64,000 bases of DNA from Jacaranda mimosifolia (Eukaryota; Streptophyta; Magnoliopsida; Lamiales; Bignoniaceae). The notes under the pieces were generated by a model, which was not told the DNA's origin, ran no database searches, and saw only the letters and a list, made by a program, of their open reading frames with translations. The position numbers were made by a program, and so were the translations under genes. The stretch lies in NCBI GenBank assembly GCA_018894105.1, contig CM032124.1, forward strand, positions 36,800,277 to 36,864,276, written 5' to 3'. Shown here one piece after another: positions 46,201 through 56,151 of the stretch; the stretch's first letter is position 1; every line of letters starts with the position of its first letter.

Positions 46201-48096
46201 CTTATTCCAACTTATTGTATTTATACTAAGTGTATCTAATTATTAATTAATTAATTTTATAAAAAAAATATTTAATACGCTTAATTATATTTTCATAAAA
46301 TGAAATAGAAAATAGAATAGAAGATCTAAACCGATTAAAAAGAGATATTGCGTGATAGCCGCACACCATTTAAATGTGCGTCAAAAGTCAAAACAGAAAA
46401 TTGGGTCACGGGAGCTTGTTTTTTTGTTCAATCTGATGCCATAATCACGGAAGAACTACTTTTAAGATCTGTCTCCACCATAATGAAGGTATAAAACGAC
46501 AGAAACATCAAACGAAAACAGCAACAAAAGTGATCATTTATGTTTTAGGAACTGCTATTGTTAGACTCTTTGTATGCCTGAGAACCAATATGAGTTTATG
46601 CAAAGTTCAAATCAGGGTTTTTACCACAAACGTAGGCCTTGTTTGGTTGCAAACTCCCACTTTGTTTTCCAACTCTTAAAAAATAAACAAACAAATACTA
46701 CACATTCTCCAATTTCACTCTCAAAATATAAAATTTATTCCCAAAAAATTCATATTATTCCCAACTTCACACCATTTCCCAAGGTACCCCACATTCTTTC
46801 ATTATTATAAATATATATATATATACTACCACTTATACAATTTATAATACATATACATAAATAATTTTAAAATATTTATTTCACCCCACAAACCCAACAA
46901 AAAAGTTATTGATATGACATCTTGTCCCCCCAAAACACAAACAAACAAACTATTTTCTCCAAATTCATTCTCCCAAAATACAAACAAACAACTATTACAT
47001 TCCCCAACCCCACTACTCGAAATCCATCTCCCAAAATATTTTGAAAAAATGGCCCAATTCACAACCAAACAAAACCGTAGTTGTAGTATATATGTAGCTA
47101 GTTCCATTAAAAATCTTGGTTATCTTTTTCATTTAAATCATTTTAATGCTATGTTTTTTTTTATTTATTTTTTTAATACTATGTTTCCATGCAAGAAGTT
47201 AAGGAAGCTTAAACAAAAAAACAGAATTTCAATTATTCTTTTTCTTTTTGTGAGAGGAAAAATTCAAAAAATTTAGGTTAATTGTAAAAATAGGATCATA
47301 ACAATAGTCAATTCATAATATAGAATTAAAATTTAGAGTGATATTAAAATAAAATTAAAATTTATTAAAAATTAAAAAATAATAATAATAATAATAAGGG
47401 GACAATGACACCGAAAAATACAATTAGCGCCAATAATTGATTAAGTAATGCCTGCACCGATATTCCAGTATTCCACATATGTGGCTTACAAGTACCATGC
47501 AAACAATCACCAAGCTAACTTTGTTTTTCCATAGTCGTTTTTTTTTTTTTTTTTTTAATTTTATTGAGTTTTGATCATACTTTAATACTATTCCTAATTT
47601 TAATCCTAAAATACAAAATGATCATAACTACCATCCTAATTTCGCAATTTTTTCAAAAATTTTAAGAACTTTACTTTAATCTCACAATAATAATAATAAT
47701 AATAATAATGACAACATACCCTCTATGTGGAGGGGGAAAAAAATCATTTTCTAAGGAATGTTAAGTAGGTGAAAGGCAAGAAAGTCATTTTCAGACAAAC
47801 ACTTACTCGAAGGAATCAGAAAAAGACCACTTTGAGTACAAAGGTATGCTGAAGCCGTAGAGAGAAATAGTTGAAGCCTGCTTCGCGGTAACCATCACCG
47901 ACAGCGCTGTGACGCTAGTCAAGAGGCAGAGCATCCGTACGACGGCATGCATGACGTCAGCTTTCCGATGGGCCGCAATCCTCCGGCCGCTTCCGGTTCG
48001 TCGTGAAACCAACGGACCGCTCAATGGGCCACTCTCCGCCGCCGCCATCTTTGTTTCCGGCAGCTGAATACTCATCTCCGGCCCAATATTTGTCAT
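43263..48096 (-). CDS. CASP-like protein, probably subfamily 3A (3 exons, 213 aa)
   Basis: Exons on the minus strand: 48096-47807, 45605-45470 and 43478-43263. All have GT/AG borders and phases that join. It is a small four-helix (MARVEL-type) membrane protein. Helix 1 lies in exon 1 after a hydrophilic N-terminus (VVRMLCLLTSVTALSVMVTA), followed by the first outer loop (SLYGFSIPLYSKWSF). Helix 2 lies in exon 2 (YLVGVSAAVAVHSLLQLL), and helices 3 and 4 in exon 3 (IFAYALMSAGSAASG, then VAVSIAFTFFSCFLVAVSVV), with the loop cysteines of the family between them. CASP-like proteins form plasma-membrane scaffolds; CASPs themselves position the Casparian strip, while roles of most CASPL members are unknown. 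The 3A assignment comes from loop wording and is less certain than the family. Two in-frame downstream Met codons are alternative starts. Confidence 0.9.
44103..44495. mobile_element. Tourist-like MITE in intron 2 of the CASP-like gene
   Basis: 393 bp from GGGGGTGTTTGGG to CCAAACACCCTC, with TAA on each side. Its interior matches the copies at 232 and 18500, including CTTATAAGATG-type blocks. Confidence 0.87.
44690..45170. repeat. GAGCTCGA-type dispersed repeat in intron 2 of the CASP-like gene
   Basis: Subterminal GAGCTCGA, CTCGAGCTCAATGAGC and, inverted at the other side, GCTCGAATTCGGC and GGCTCGACTCATTTG enclose an AT core. This resembles the architecture of non-autonomous hAT-like elements elsewhere in the window, but the ends could not be fixed. 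Confidence 0.45.
45817..46157. mobile_element. Diverged Tourist-like MITE in intron 1 of the CASP-like gene
   Basis: The left end AGGGAGTCTGGCTAAACTTA and right end CCCAACACCCTGT are decayed versions of the family termini. TAA lies at both flanks. Confidence 0.6.
46158..46345. mobile_element. Short palindromic MITE-like repeat directly abutting the previous MITE
   Basis: GGATCCTTTATTTCATTCC at the left, and AAATAGAAAATAG, GAAGATCTAAACCGATTAAAA at the right. This is the same family as 1305-1525. Confidence 0.55.
46635..47076. mobile_element. MITE with GGCCTTGTTTGGTTG termini in intron 1 of the CASP-like gene
   Basis: 442 bp. The left terminus GGCCTTGTTTGGTTG and the inverse of the right, GGTTTTGTTTGGTTG, differ by two bases. 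GTA flanks both ends (3-bp target duplication). The body shares TAAATAATTTTAAAATAT and AAAAAAGTTATTxATxTGA with the split copy at 48284-49365. Confidence 0.8.
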
Positions 48097-48189
48097 CTGT
48101 TTTCTTTATTCTGATTATTTCTCTGAGTGTTGTCGTCGGATTTATGTTGCTTGTTTCAAGAAGAGTGTGTTTAAAAATTGAAGGAGGGA

Positions 48190-48203
48190 CACGTGGCGGG
48201 AAA
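48190..48203 (-). promoter_or_regulatory. G-box/ABRE-like and E2F-like sites upstream of the CASP-like gene
   Basis: CACGTGGC (a G-box with ABRE core) overlaps GGCGGGAAA, which read on the minus strand is TTTCCCGCC, an E2F-type site. They lie ~95-107 bp upstream of the ATG, so they could be in the promoter or the leader. No expression evidence is available. Confidence 0.35.
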
Positions 48204-48283
48204 TGAGAGAGGGATTGGGGGGTCAAAGGGATTGACTGCTGGGGGAGAGTGCCCGTGAAGCAACAGTACGGTGGAAATCGAAA

Positions 48284-49365
48284 AGGAGTGTTTGTTTTTG
48301 TTTTTGCAGGGATAAATATTCCCAATTCATTTTTCAACCTTTAAAATATAAACAAATAAATTATACACATTGTCCAACTACACTCCCAAATAGGGCTGTC
48401 AATGGATTGAATTTTAGTTCGAATTCGATCTGAATTCGATTCAAATTTTAAAATTTTTATTCGATTAAAATATTCGATGGATCATATCCGATTATAAATA
48501 TTTGAAATCCGAAATATGTGGATCGGATATGGAATTAAGCAATCCTATCCATTAAAGATCCGAATCTGAACTTTAATATTTTTTATTAAATCAATACTCT
48601 TATATATAATATTAATAATATTTTAAAATAAAATGTATATATTATATTGACCTAATATTTATATTAACATCTATATTATACTATTAATATTGAGTTTTTT
48701 AACCTAAAAAATAAGATGAATATTGATAAAATATCAAATATAATAACATATAATAGTTTATCTATACATTAATATAATGTGAAAAAGGACTTTAATATTC
48801 AAATATTTAACTTTTTGACTAATATATAATAAAAAATTGTTAAAAATTCAAATATAACATATATTTACTTTATAAATACAATATTTTTATAAAATTTAAA
48901 AGGAAAAAAACAAGAAAGAAAAAAAATGAAATCGGATCGGATTTTTTAACCGAATTTTGGATAGCCATCGAATTCGGATATAAATTTAGTTAATCGGATT
49001 CGGATTCGGATATGACAAATCCAATCCAAATCCGACCCGTTGACAGCCCTACTCCCAAAACACAATTAAAAATGCTCAAAATACCCTTCTAATTCATTTC
49101 CTCACATTCTTCAATATCTAATCTTTCTCTTCTTTTTTTTTTGTTCCCCTACACAATCTATACATCACATACATAAATAATTTTAAAATATCAATTTCAT
49201 CACACCAACTTAATAAAAAAGTTATTAATGTGATAATTTTCTTCAAAAATATTCTCCACTTATCTTTCAAAATACAGCCAAACAATCATAGCATTTCCCC
49301 ACCACAGTATTCAAAAACCATTATTTGACAAAAATGCTCCAATTTGCAAACTGACACAACCAAAG
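48284..49365. mobile_element. MITE split by a nested hAT-like element
   Basis: The two halves (48284-48390 and 49052-49365) resemble the MITE at 46635-47076: AAATATAAACAAATA, then CTCCCAAAACAxA, then CATACATAAATAATTTTAAAATAT, AAAAAAGTTATTxATGTGA and ACAACCAAAG. They are separated by the hAT-like element at 48391-49051. Outer ends are approximate. Confidence 0.6.
48391..49051. mobile_element. Non-autonomous hAT-like element, nested
   Basis: 661 bp, ends TAGGGCTGTCAATGG and CCGTTGACAGCCCTA (inverted, near-perfect), flanked by a perfect 8-bp duplication CTCCCAAA (48383-48390 and 49052-49059). Subterminal TTCGAATTCGAT-type palindromes occur at both sides of an AT-rich core. No coding frame is present. 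Confidence 0.92.
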
Positions 49366-49703
49366 TTTTACTATTTTTATTTTGTATGTTTTTGTTTTGA
49401 TTATTATTTAATGGGGCTGTTTCTTGGGAACTTACACTGTTTGTTAGACTTCATGATTTGGATTCATTCAATAATGAAGGCATGCATGCAAGTTATGCAA
49501 CGACACTGAAATATTTAATAATATATATATATAGTTATTCATTAATGCTCGATTTCATTTATGGTGACATTTAATGAAAATACTGTTGGTTGTATGTTGG
49601 AAGTTGTATAATTAAAGCATTGCTAGAGAAATTGAAACATTTGTCAAAGATTTTTTTCACTCTACGTTGATCAAGGATTTTCATGAAAAAAATTAAAACA
49701 TTG

Positions 49704-50386
49704 TATGTCTGTCAACAGGTTAGAATTGAATCGAATATGTCATATTCGAATTCAAATTTGATTATCAAATTTCATATTCAAATCCGAGTCAAAATCCTAT
49801 AGGATCTTTGTTAGTAAGCATCATATCCGAATCCAATAGATATCCAAAATTCGATTAAAAAATTCGACCAGATTTTTTTTTTCTTTTTTTATGAATTTTA
49901 TAAAAATATTGTATTTATAAAGGAAATATATGTCATATTTAAATTTTTAACAATTTTTTATTATATATTAGTCCACAAATTAAATATTTGAATACTAAAT
50001 TTTTATTTCACATTATAGTAATGCTTAGATAAACTATTATATATTATTATATTCGACATTTTATCAATATCGCTCTTATTTTTTTAGGGTAAAGACTGAA
50101 TATTAATACTATATTATAGAATTTAATATTTAAGTCAATATAATATATAAATTTTATTTTAAAATCTTATTAATATTATATATAAAAGAGTATTAATGTA
50201 ATAAAAAATATTAAAGTTCGAATTCAAATTTTTAACAAATCAAATTGTTTAATTCCATATTCGATCTATTTATTTCAAATTACGAATATTTTTTATCTAT
50301 CAAATATTTTTATCAAATAAAAATTCTAAAATTTGTAACAAATTTAGACCAGATTCTAATTAAAATCCGATTCATTAACAACCCTA
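49704..50386. mobile_element. Second hAT-like element of the same family, opposite orientation
   Basis: 683 bp, ends TATGTCTGTCAACAGG and TTAACAACCCTA, flanked by a perfect 8-bp duplication AAACATTG (49696-49703 and 50387-50394). Its core is recognisable as the reverse complement of the core of 48391-49051. For example, AATATTGTATTTATAAAG here corresponds to CTTTATAAATACAATATT there. Confidence 0.88.
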
Positions 50387-50885
50387 AAACATTGTCAAAG
50401 AACTTTGTGGGTCTTTGATTAGAAAAAATCTTATAGAAAGAAAGCACTTGGGTTGAAGCATGCGTTCAGATTCACAAATCCTCAACATAAATTTGATCTC
50501 TACATATATAAAATGTAACATGAAAAACAAATTGACGTAAGTGTTCTTTGTAACGCTATAAAACAGTATTAAAGGAAAAGAAAAGAGAAAGAAAGTAAAT
50601 TTTAATGATAAAAGACTTTGTCAATTTTTCTTACATCTTCGTTACAAAAAGATGGCACCTCTATATCTCAACGAGCCTCACAGAAAAGAGTGAGGCTCCA
50701 CGTTCAAACCATTTCTCCTACGTAAAAGAATGAAATTTGGGAAGGATTAAGTTCAACACCTCAAGTATCAACTATACTGATATGGGTTCTGCCGCGCATG
50801 GTTATACATTTGCCATCCTTTCAAAAGCGCACACATAGCGAAGGGAATAAATTGCAAGGTAGAAAAACTGCTACGGCGTTCTCAA
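50387..50885. other. 3' flank of NUP35
   Basis: About 500 bp between a hAT-like element and the NUP35 stop codon. It must include the NUP35 3' UTR. No separate gene is seen. Confidence 0.45.
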
Positions 50886-53492
50886 CTAGACACCGAACAT
50901 CAAGTCCATAACTTTTGACACCACTGATTTTGCTGGTGTGGCCATTGTCCCAGCAGACTGCCGAGTGCTGGAACCACCATTCTGGAGGTAGTATGGGTAA
51001 GGGGAGACTTTGAAACCATTCGACTCTGAGTTTCTACTGGAAGGAGCTGGGGGTAATGTCATGAATCCTTGATTGTTGAGTCTCTCATTTAGGGCCGGGC
51101 GCTGCATTGGATCCACAGGCTTTACTCCAATGATAAGAACTCCATTTATTTCCATGCCATTTTTGCTGAGTGCTCTTTGAGCATCAGATCGATTCTGCAA
51201 CAACAATATACCAAGCAAATTAATGGAACATCAATTGGATGCTTAGTGGTCATTCAAATCCAAAGAAGCGGCTATATTAAGTTTGCACGAGCAGTTGGGT
51301 TAATCCAATAATCCCAATGTTTAATCACAAATAACTTGACTTTTGCTTGAAACATGAACATGACAACAGTGTTAAGGAGAATTAGATGAAGAATAAAAAA
51401 TTACACAAAACACAAAAAAATATCAGCTCGTAGCAGTAGGAAAAGAACCTGATATAAAATGTGCATCCAATTAGCATTTCTTGGGCCAGGGACATGTTTC
51501 AGAATTACACCGCATTTTTCAAACTCTCGCAAAACTAGATTGGTATCAACTGGAGAAAATCTGTAGAAAAAATTGAAATAACATCATAACTCTAAAACAC
51601 CAATAAGCAGTGAGATACTGATAGCTTCCACTCTACAAGATGAGATTAAATGATATGAATGCATAGAAGGGGTGCAACCATAGCAAAAAGTGGATGCAGC
51701 ATCAGCAGCAAGTACATGCAGTGCAGCAGTTGGTTTCCAACAATGAAACTTCAATGCACTACACATGCCAAAAGTTCTATTACACTGCATTCAAATGACA
51801 ATAAATCCTTGATATCATATGCATCCCAATTGACAATATTCTCCTCGATGGAACTAAAGGTCACTGCCTCATGCAGCCACTCTCAACTTAGCTTTTCCAA
51901 TGGAATGAGGGATCCAAGACAATACGCTAGGTGATATCAATGTATATAAATAATTAAATTTGTGACTGTAATTTGGTTACACCAAGTTGCACATTATTTA
52001 GTAGCTAATAGCTTGAAGCTAAAGCAATGGCATTCTACAGATACAGATCAACTAAAACACTTATTGAGCAATAAACTATGAACCGAACCGAAGGGTTAGT
52101 GTAGGCTCATTTGCCAAATTACCTCACAAGAATCTGAAGCCTATCAGTTCTATAAACTAGTAAGAAAAAAGCATGAAGTTGAAGATATGATGCCTCAAAT
52201 TGCAAAAGGTCATGCCAAGAGCTGTCCATAAGACTGAATTTCTTGTCTAGCTACTTAATTTGATGACATGAGTTAGATATTGTCAAACAAAGATGAAGAT
52301 AATCCATAAGGTAATGATACTTGCTTAACAAAGATATAGAAGAAAACAAGCCGATATTCTCAAACAAGTTCTAATCAGCATAGTAAGCAATCATCAACTA
52401 AAGAGGTAAAGATTCAAGAACATTATAAGGGAAAAATGAAAGGAATAGCAACGATAGACTATAGAGAGGCTAATGGAAGAAGGGAGAGGGAAGAACACAA
52501 CAAAGAGGCGAACAAAGGATAAAGGTTCAGAGAATAACAAGATAATGCAAAAGCAGCAGCTGGTCATTAAGAGGTTTGGACTTGATGCCACAGAGAAGCT
52601 CTACATGACCTAGTTATCAACTAATATTGTGATGCAAAGACGAGATACACTAGCTACTATATGCTCCTCAGCAAACAACTAAACTATGAAGAAGAATTTA
52701 ACACAAGACATCGAGAACTCAATCCACTAACTCTAGGGGGATTATATTGGTATCATGACTCAGTACCACTAGTTCAACATGTCTTCAAAAAGCATTTAGT
52801 GATTGCAAAATATTACAAGAATTCAGCACCCCGTATATAAAACTCCAGTATAAATGCCACTCAAAAGAAGGAGAAGAAGATTGAAGAATCAAACAATACC
52901 CATAGACAGTGACCCATTCCTCCTCATCCAAGTTTCCCACAGGTACCAAACTTTTCTTCACTTCAGGCCTAGCAACCTCCCTCGGCGGTGGCAGTGTTAT
53001 CAAGGCACTACGTTGAACCACACCTTCAACAGGAGAACCTTTCCCTTTATCATCTTGCTCTGCACTACCACCACTCTTTGCAGGTGACCACCAGCTAGAA
53101 TTCAGCATAGAGCTCTGCTGAGTCTGCTGATGTGGCTGCTTGCTTGTTCCAGCATATGAAGTGCTTACATCAGACCTGCTCTTAGGAGTTGAAAATTCCC
53201 TGCCCAAACTCTGTACTGGGGTTCTAGGATCTGATTTTACTTCAGGAGACACTGGATAGTCAGGAATCCCTGATTCTGGAGAAACATCAAACCGGTCTTC
53301 AAGGGTAAAAGCTGGTGGAGGAGGAAGATCTGAGTTGGCAAAATTTTCACGCCACAGTGCCGAAACAGCAGCTGCCTGACCTGGGGTTGTAAATTTTCCC
53401 CCGGAACGTCGAGATGACACAGGTGTGGCTAAATCTTGAAAGAATACGGATTGCCTCCCTGATTTGGGAGTTTTACGGGCATTTGTGCTCAT
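50886..53492 (-). CDS. NUP35: Nucleoporin NUP35 (Nup53-type, MPPN domain), 3 coding exons, 337 aa
   Basis: Exons on the minus strand: 53492-52900, 51560-51449 and 51194-50886, with GT/AG borders and matching phases. The N-terminal ~185 residues are Ser/Pro-rich and disordered, with the family openings KTPKSGRQSVFFQDLATPVS and PGQAAAVSALWRENF. The MPPN (RRM-like) dimerisation domain runs from EEEWVTVYGF (~192) through ILKHVPGPRNANWMHILYQ to VLIIGVKPVDP (~265), so it is cut by both coding introns. The C-terminus SVVSKVMDLMFGV is a short amphipathic helix, which in this family contacts the pore membrane. NUP35 belongs to the inner ring of the nuclear pore complex. Length agrees with plant homologues. 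A 5' UTR intron is likely (donor at 54106/54105, acceptor at 53509/53508). Confidence 0.93.
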
Positions 53493-53508
53493 TTCTCTTT
53501 ATGAATCC

Positions 53509-54105
53509 CTACATATATGAAATTAATGTATTCTTAGGCAGACTAGAAAGAAACATACAGAAGACCTACAATGATAATCCTCTAATCCATATGCTACGGC
53601 ATGAAATTTAACATAAGAAAACACATAAAAGCATCTCATATCCAACGTTACAAAATTAAAGTTCTTGTACAATTGCTTATCCCAGTTCACCATATTCGTG
53701 TTTCTAATCACAGATAGAATCATTTGAAAAAAGAAGAAGAACAATAAGATAAAACTTGTAATCTCCAACTAGACAGCAAGCATGCTCTTCTTATGCAAAA
53801 TCCTTTTGAGGAAAAACTCACAAACCCTATTTTCAAAATCTACCTGAAAGGTTAAATAATAAAAATGTTCATAATGAGCTGAATTTTTCACTTGAATGAA
53901 CATAAACACAAGCATAACGAGCTAAACTTACACAAACCAAAGGATATCTGATTAAAATTCTAGCAAACAGAAAGTTAAAGAGCAGAATCCAACAGCATAC
54001 GCTGATAAACAATGAAAAACAAAATTCCAAAAAACCTCCGCTAATTGAATGTCGCATAACACACGATTCAAGAAATAGGAAATGCACAAACAGAGAATCT
54101 AGTAC
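53509..54105 (-). other. Probable 5' UTR intron of NUP35
   Basis: On the minus strand the donor is GCTCAG/GTACT and the acceptor TATATGTAG/GGATTC, leaving 16 bp before the ATG. The non-coding first exon would run from about 54230 to 54106. Confidence 0.55.
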
Positions 54106-54212
54106 CTGAGCGTGGCGTTGGTGAAGAAAGGCAAATGAGATTTTGATTTTGGAGGGTTTTAAGAAACTTTTCCCCCCCAAAAGCAGAGAGAAGAGCGTAG
54201 TAAAGAAATGAA

Positions 54213-54221
54213 AAACCCTAA
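54213..54221. promoter_or_regulatory. telo-box near the NUP35 transcription start
   Basis: AAACCCTAA lies in the presumed first exon or proximal promoter. Such boxes are common close to the start of plant housekeeping genes. Function here is inferred. Confidence 0.35.
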
Positions 54222-54478
54222 TTTCTTTTTAATCTCATTTTCGTTTTATAGGAAGACGCGTGCGCTCCACGCCGAAAATATTTGAAATTTCGGAAGTTTG
54301 TTGTAATTACTGGAGTGACCTTCACCAAACCATCAATTATTGTCCGTCAGGCGTCGGCTTAGAGCTATTAAAGGGTGATTTCGTCACTCGGCGAAATGAC
54401 CTCTTTGCACGCACTTGAATAGTTAGGAGCATTGTTTTATATTTTTGTTGAAATTTGAAATTTTGGTAGAAATTTTAA

Positions 54479-54833
54479 GGGAGTGTTTGGTTAATGTTTC
54501 CATGAACAACATTATTTTGGAGAAACATAATCAAATATATTCTTTTTTTTTTTAAATACACATTTTTTAATATATATATATATATACATATTATATATGT
54601 ACATAATATATATCTTATTATTATTCTAACATTAAAAAAATTACTCAATTTAATTTTCACTCCAAAAATCTAACAAAAAAGTATTGATTTGACTGCTACA
54701 GTAAAAAATGTCTCCCCCAAAATATAAACAAATATACCAAAAAATAAATTTCACATTCTCTAATAATTCATTCTTCCAAAATATATAATAAACACATAAT
54801 AAAATCAAACACAAAACATAACCAAACATTCCC
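54479..54833. mobile_element. MITE with GGGAxTGTTTGGTTA termini upstream of NUP35
   Basis: 355 bp from GGGAGTGTTTGGTTA to TAACCAAACATTCCC (inverse, one mismatch), with TAA on each side. Body motifs (AAAAAAGTATTGATTTGAC) tie it to the family at 46635-47076. It lies about 250 bp from the presumed NUP35 start. Confidence 0.85.
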
Positions 54834-55293
54834 TAAATTTTTTGATAGTCCAAAAATAAAGCTAAATTGCCTTTAATTTTTGCAAGATTTTCAATAAAAT
54901 CTCAAAACTTTGAGAATTTTTGAAGTTTCCACCAAATTTCTAATAATTTCTAATACATTCATTTACTCACGGTATCAATACATAGTGAAAGTTAATAACT
55001 TTTAACGATAAAAATTGGCACAAACAAAATTTAATTAGCAAGCATTATATTCAAATGCTGATACTTTCCCCCATTCATCAAATATTTCCTAAATGTAATT
55101 AAATATCAATTATTTTTTTATTTATACATATATATGTATTTAAAATTTATTAAAATTTGAACGTCAAATTTACGCATACAAATTCGAAAATAAAATATCA
55201 TTCCATCAATAAATTATATTATCATACGCATATTCTTACTTGAACTAGGTAAGACAAAATGCACCAAGGCAATTCAAAAGATTGTGAAGACTA
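54834..55293. other. AT-rich intergenic DNA
   Basis: Nothing recognisable. Confidence 0.5.
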
Positions 55294-55622
55294 CCCGTTT
55301 GGTTTTATTTCCATAGCCCCATTTTTTAATTTTCTACTATTTTAGAAATAAAACATATCATTTTTTACACATTTCACCCAATATCACTTTTATTTTCATT
55401 TTCATTTTCAAAATATATTTTTCAATAACATATATATTTTCTCTTATTCCATTATTTCCATTTCTCTCAACTTACAACCTATTAAAACCAACATAATCTT
55501 TATTTTCTCAACAATTTATTCAAGTACAAACTTATTTTCAACTTATTTCTACTAACTTATTTTTCAAATTTTAAAAATGATGGAAATGAAAATTGAAAAT
55601 ATGAAAATGAAACCAAACAGGG
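55294..55622. mobile_element. MITE with CCCGTTTGGTTT termini
   Basis: It begins CCCGTTTGGTTTTATTTCC and ends GAAAATGAAACCAAACAGGG. The interior repeats TCAATAACATATATATTTTC and ACAACCTATTAAAAC as in the copy at 15617-15930. Confidence 0.65.
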
Positions 55623-55773
55623 CCTTAAGAGGCCTGAAACAATTGGTCCAGACTCCATAGCCTTGGGTCAAACCCTTGGGTTGAGTCGGCTGACAATTGA
55701 AGCAATGTATTGTCCCATGATCCAACTACTTTAATCCAATGTTTTTGAGCTTATTACCATTGAAGGGTTTAAA

Positions 55774-56151
55774 AGAGTCTTAGGATGAAATGAATTTACA
55801 TGCTCCTAAGCATCGTTTAAGATATTTGAAGTTTAAAAGATACTATAAAATATTTGATAATTTTTTTGAAAAAATTATAAGTTCTCAAAATTATATCTTA
55901 GAATTATAATTTTTTTTAAAAATAAGAAACTCCTAATTTATATTTAAAATTTTAATAAATTCTTATAATTTTAATTACATTACTTATAAATTTATTATTA
56001 TTAATATTTTATAAGTTTAAAAATTTTATTTTTATCCAGATATTTCAAAATTTTATTTTAAAACAAAACTTAACTTCTTATAAATCCTAAAAATATCTTA
56101 TAAAATATTGAAATTTGAAAGACATTTTAAATAGGCTTAACCATGCACTCT
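55774..56151. mobile_element. Decayed Tourist-like MITE
   Basis: The ends AGAGTCTTAGGATGA and CTTAACCATGCACTCT are weakly inverse. The interior keeps the ATATTTGAAGTTTAAAAGAT and ACTCCTAATTTATxTTTAAAATTTTAA wording of the family. Confidence 0.5.

Noticed and set aside
53869..54180. 103-codon minus-strand frame upstream of NUP35
   Set aside because: It falls across the presumed 5' UTR intron and first exon and has no family resemblance.
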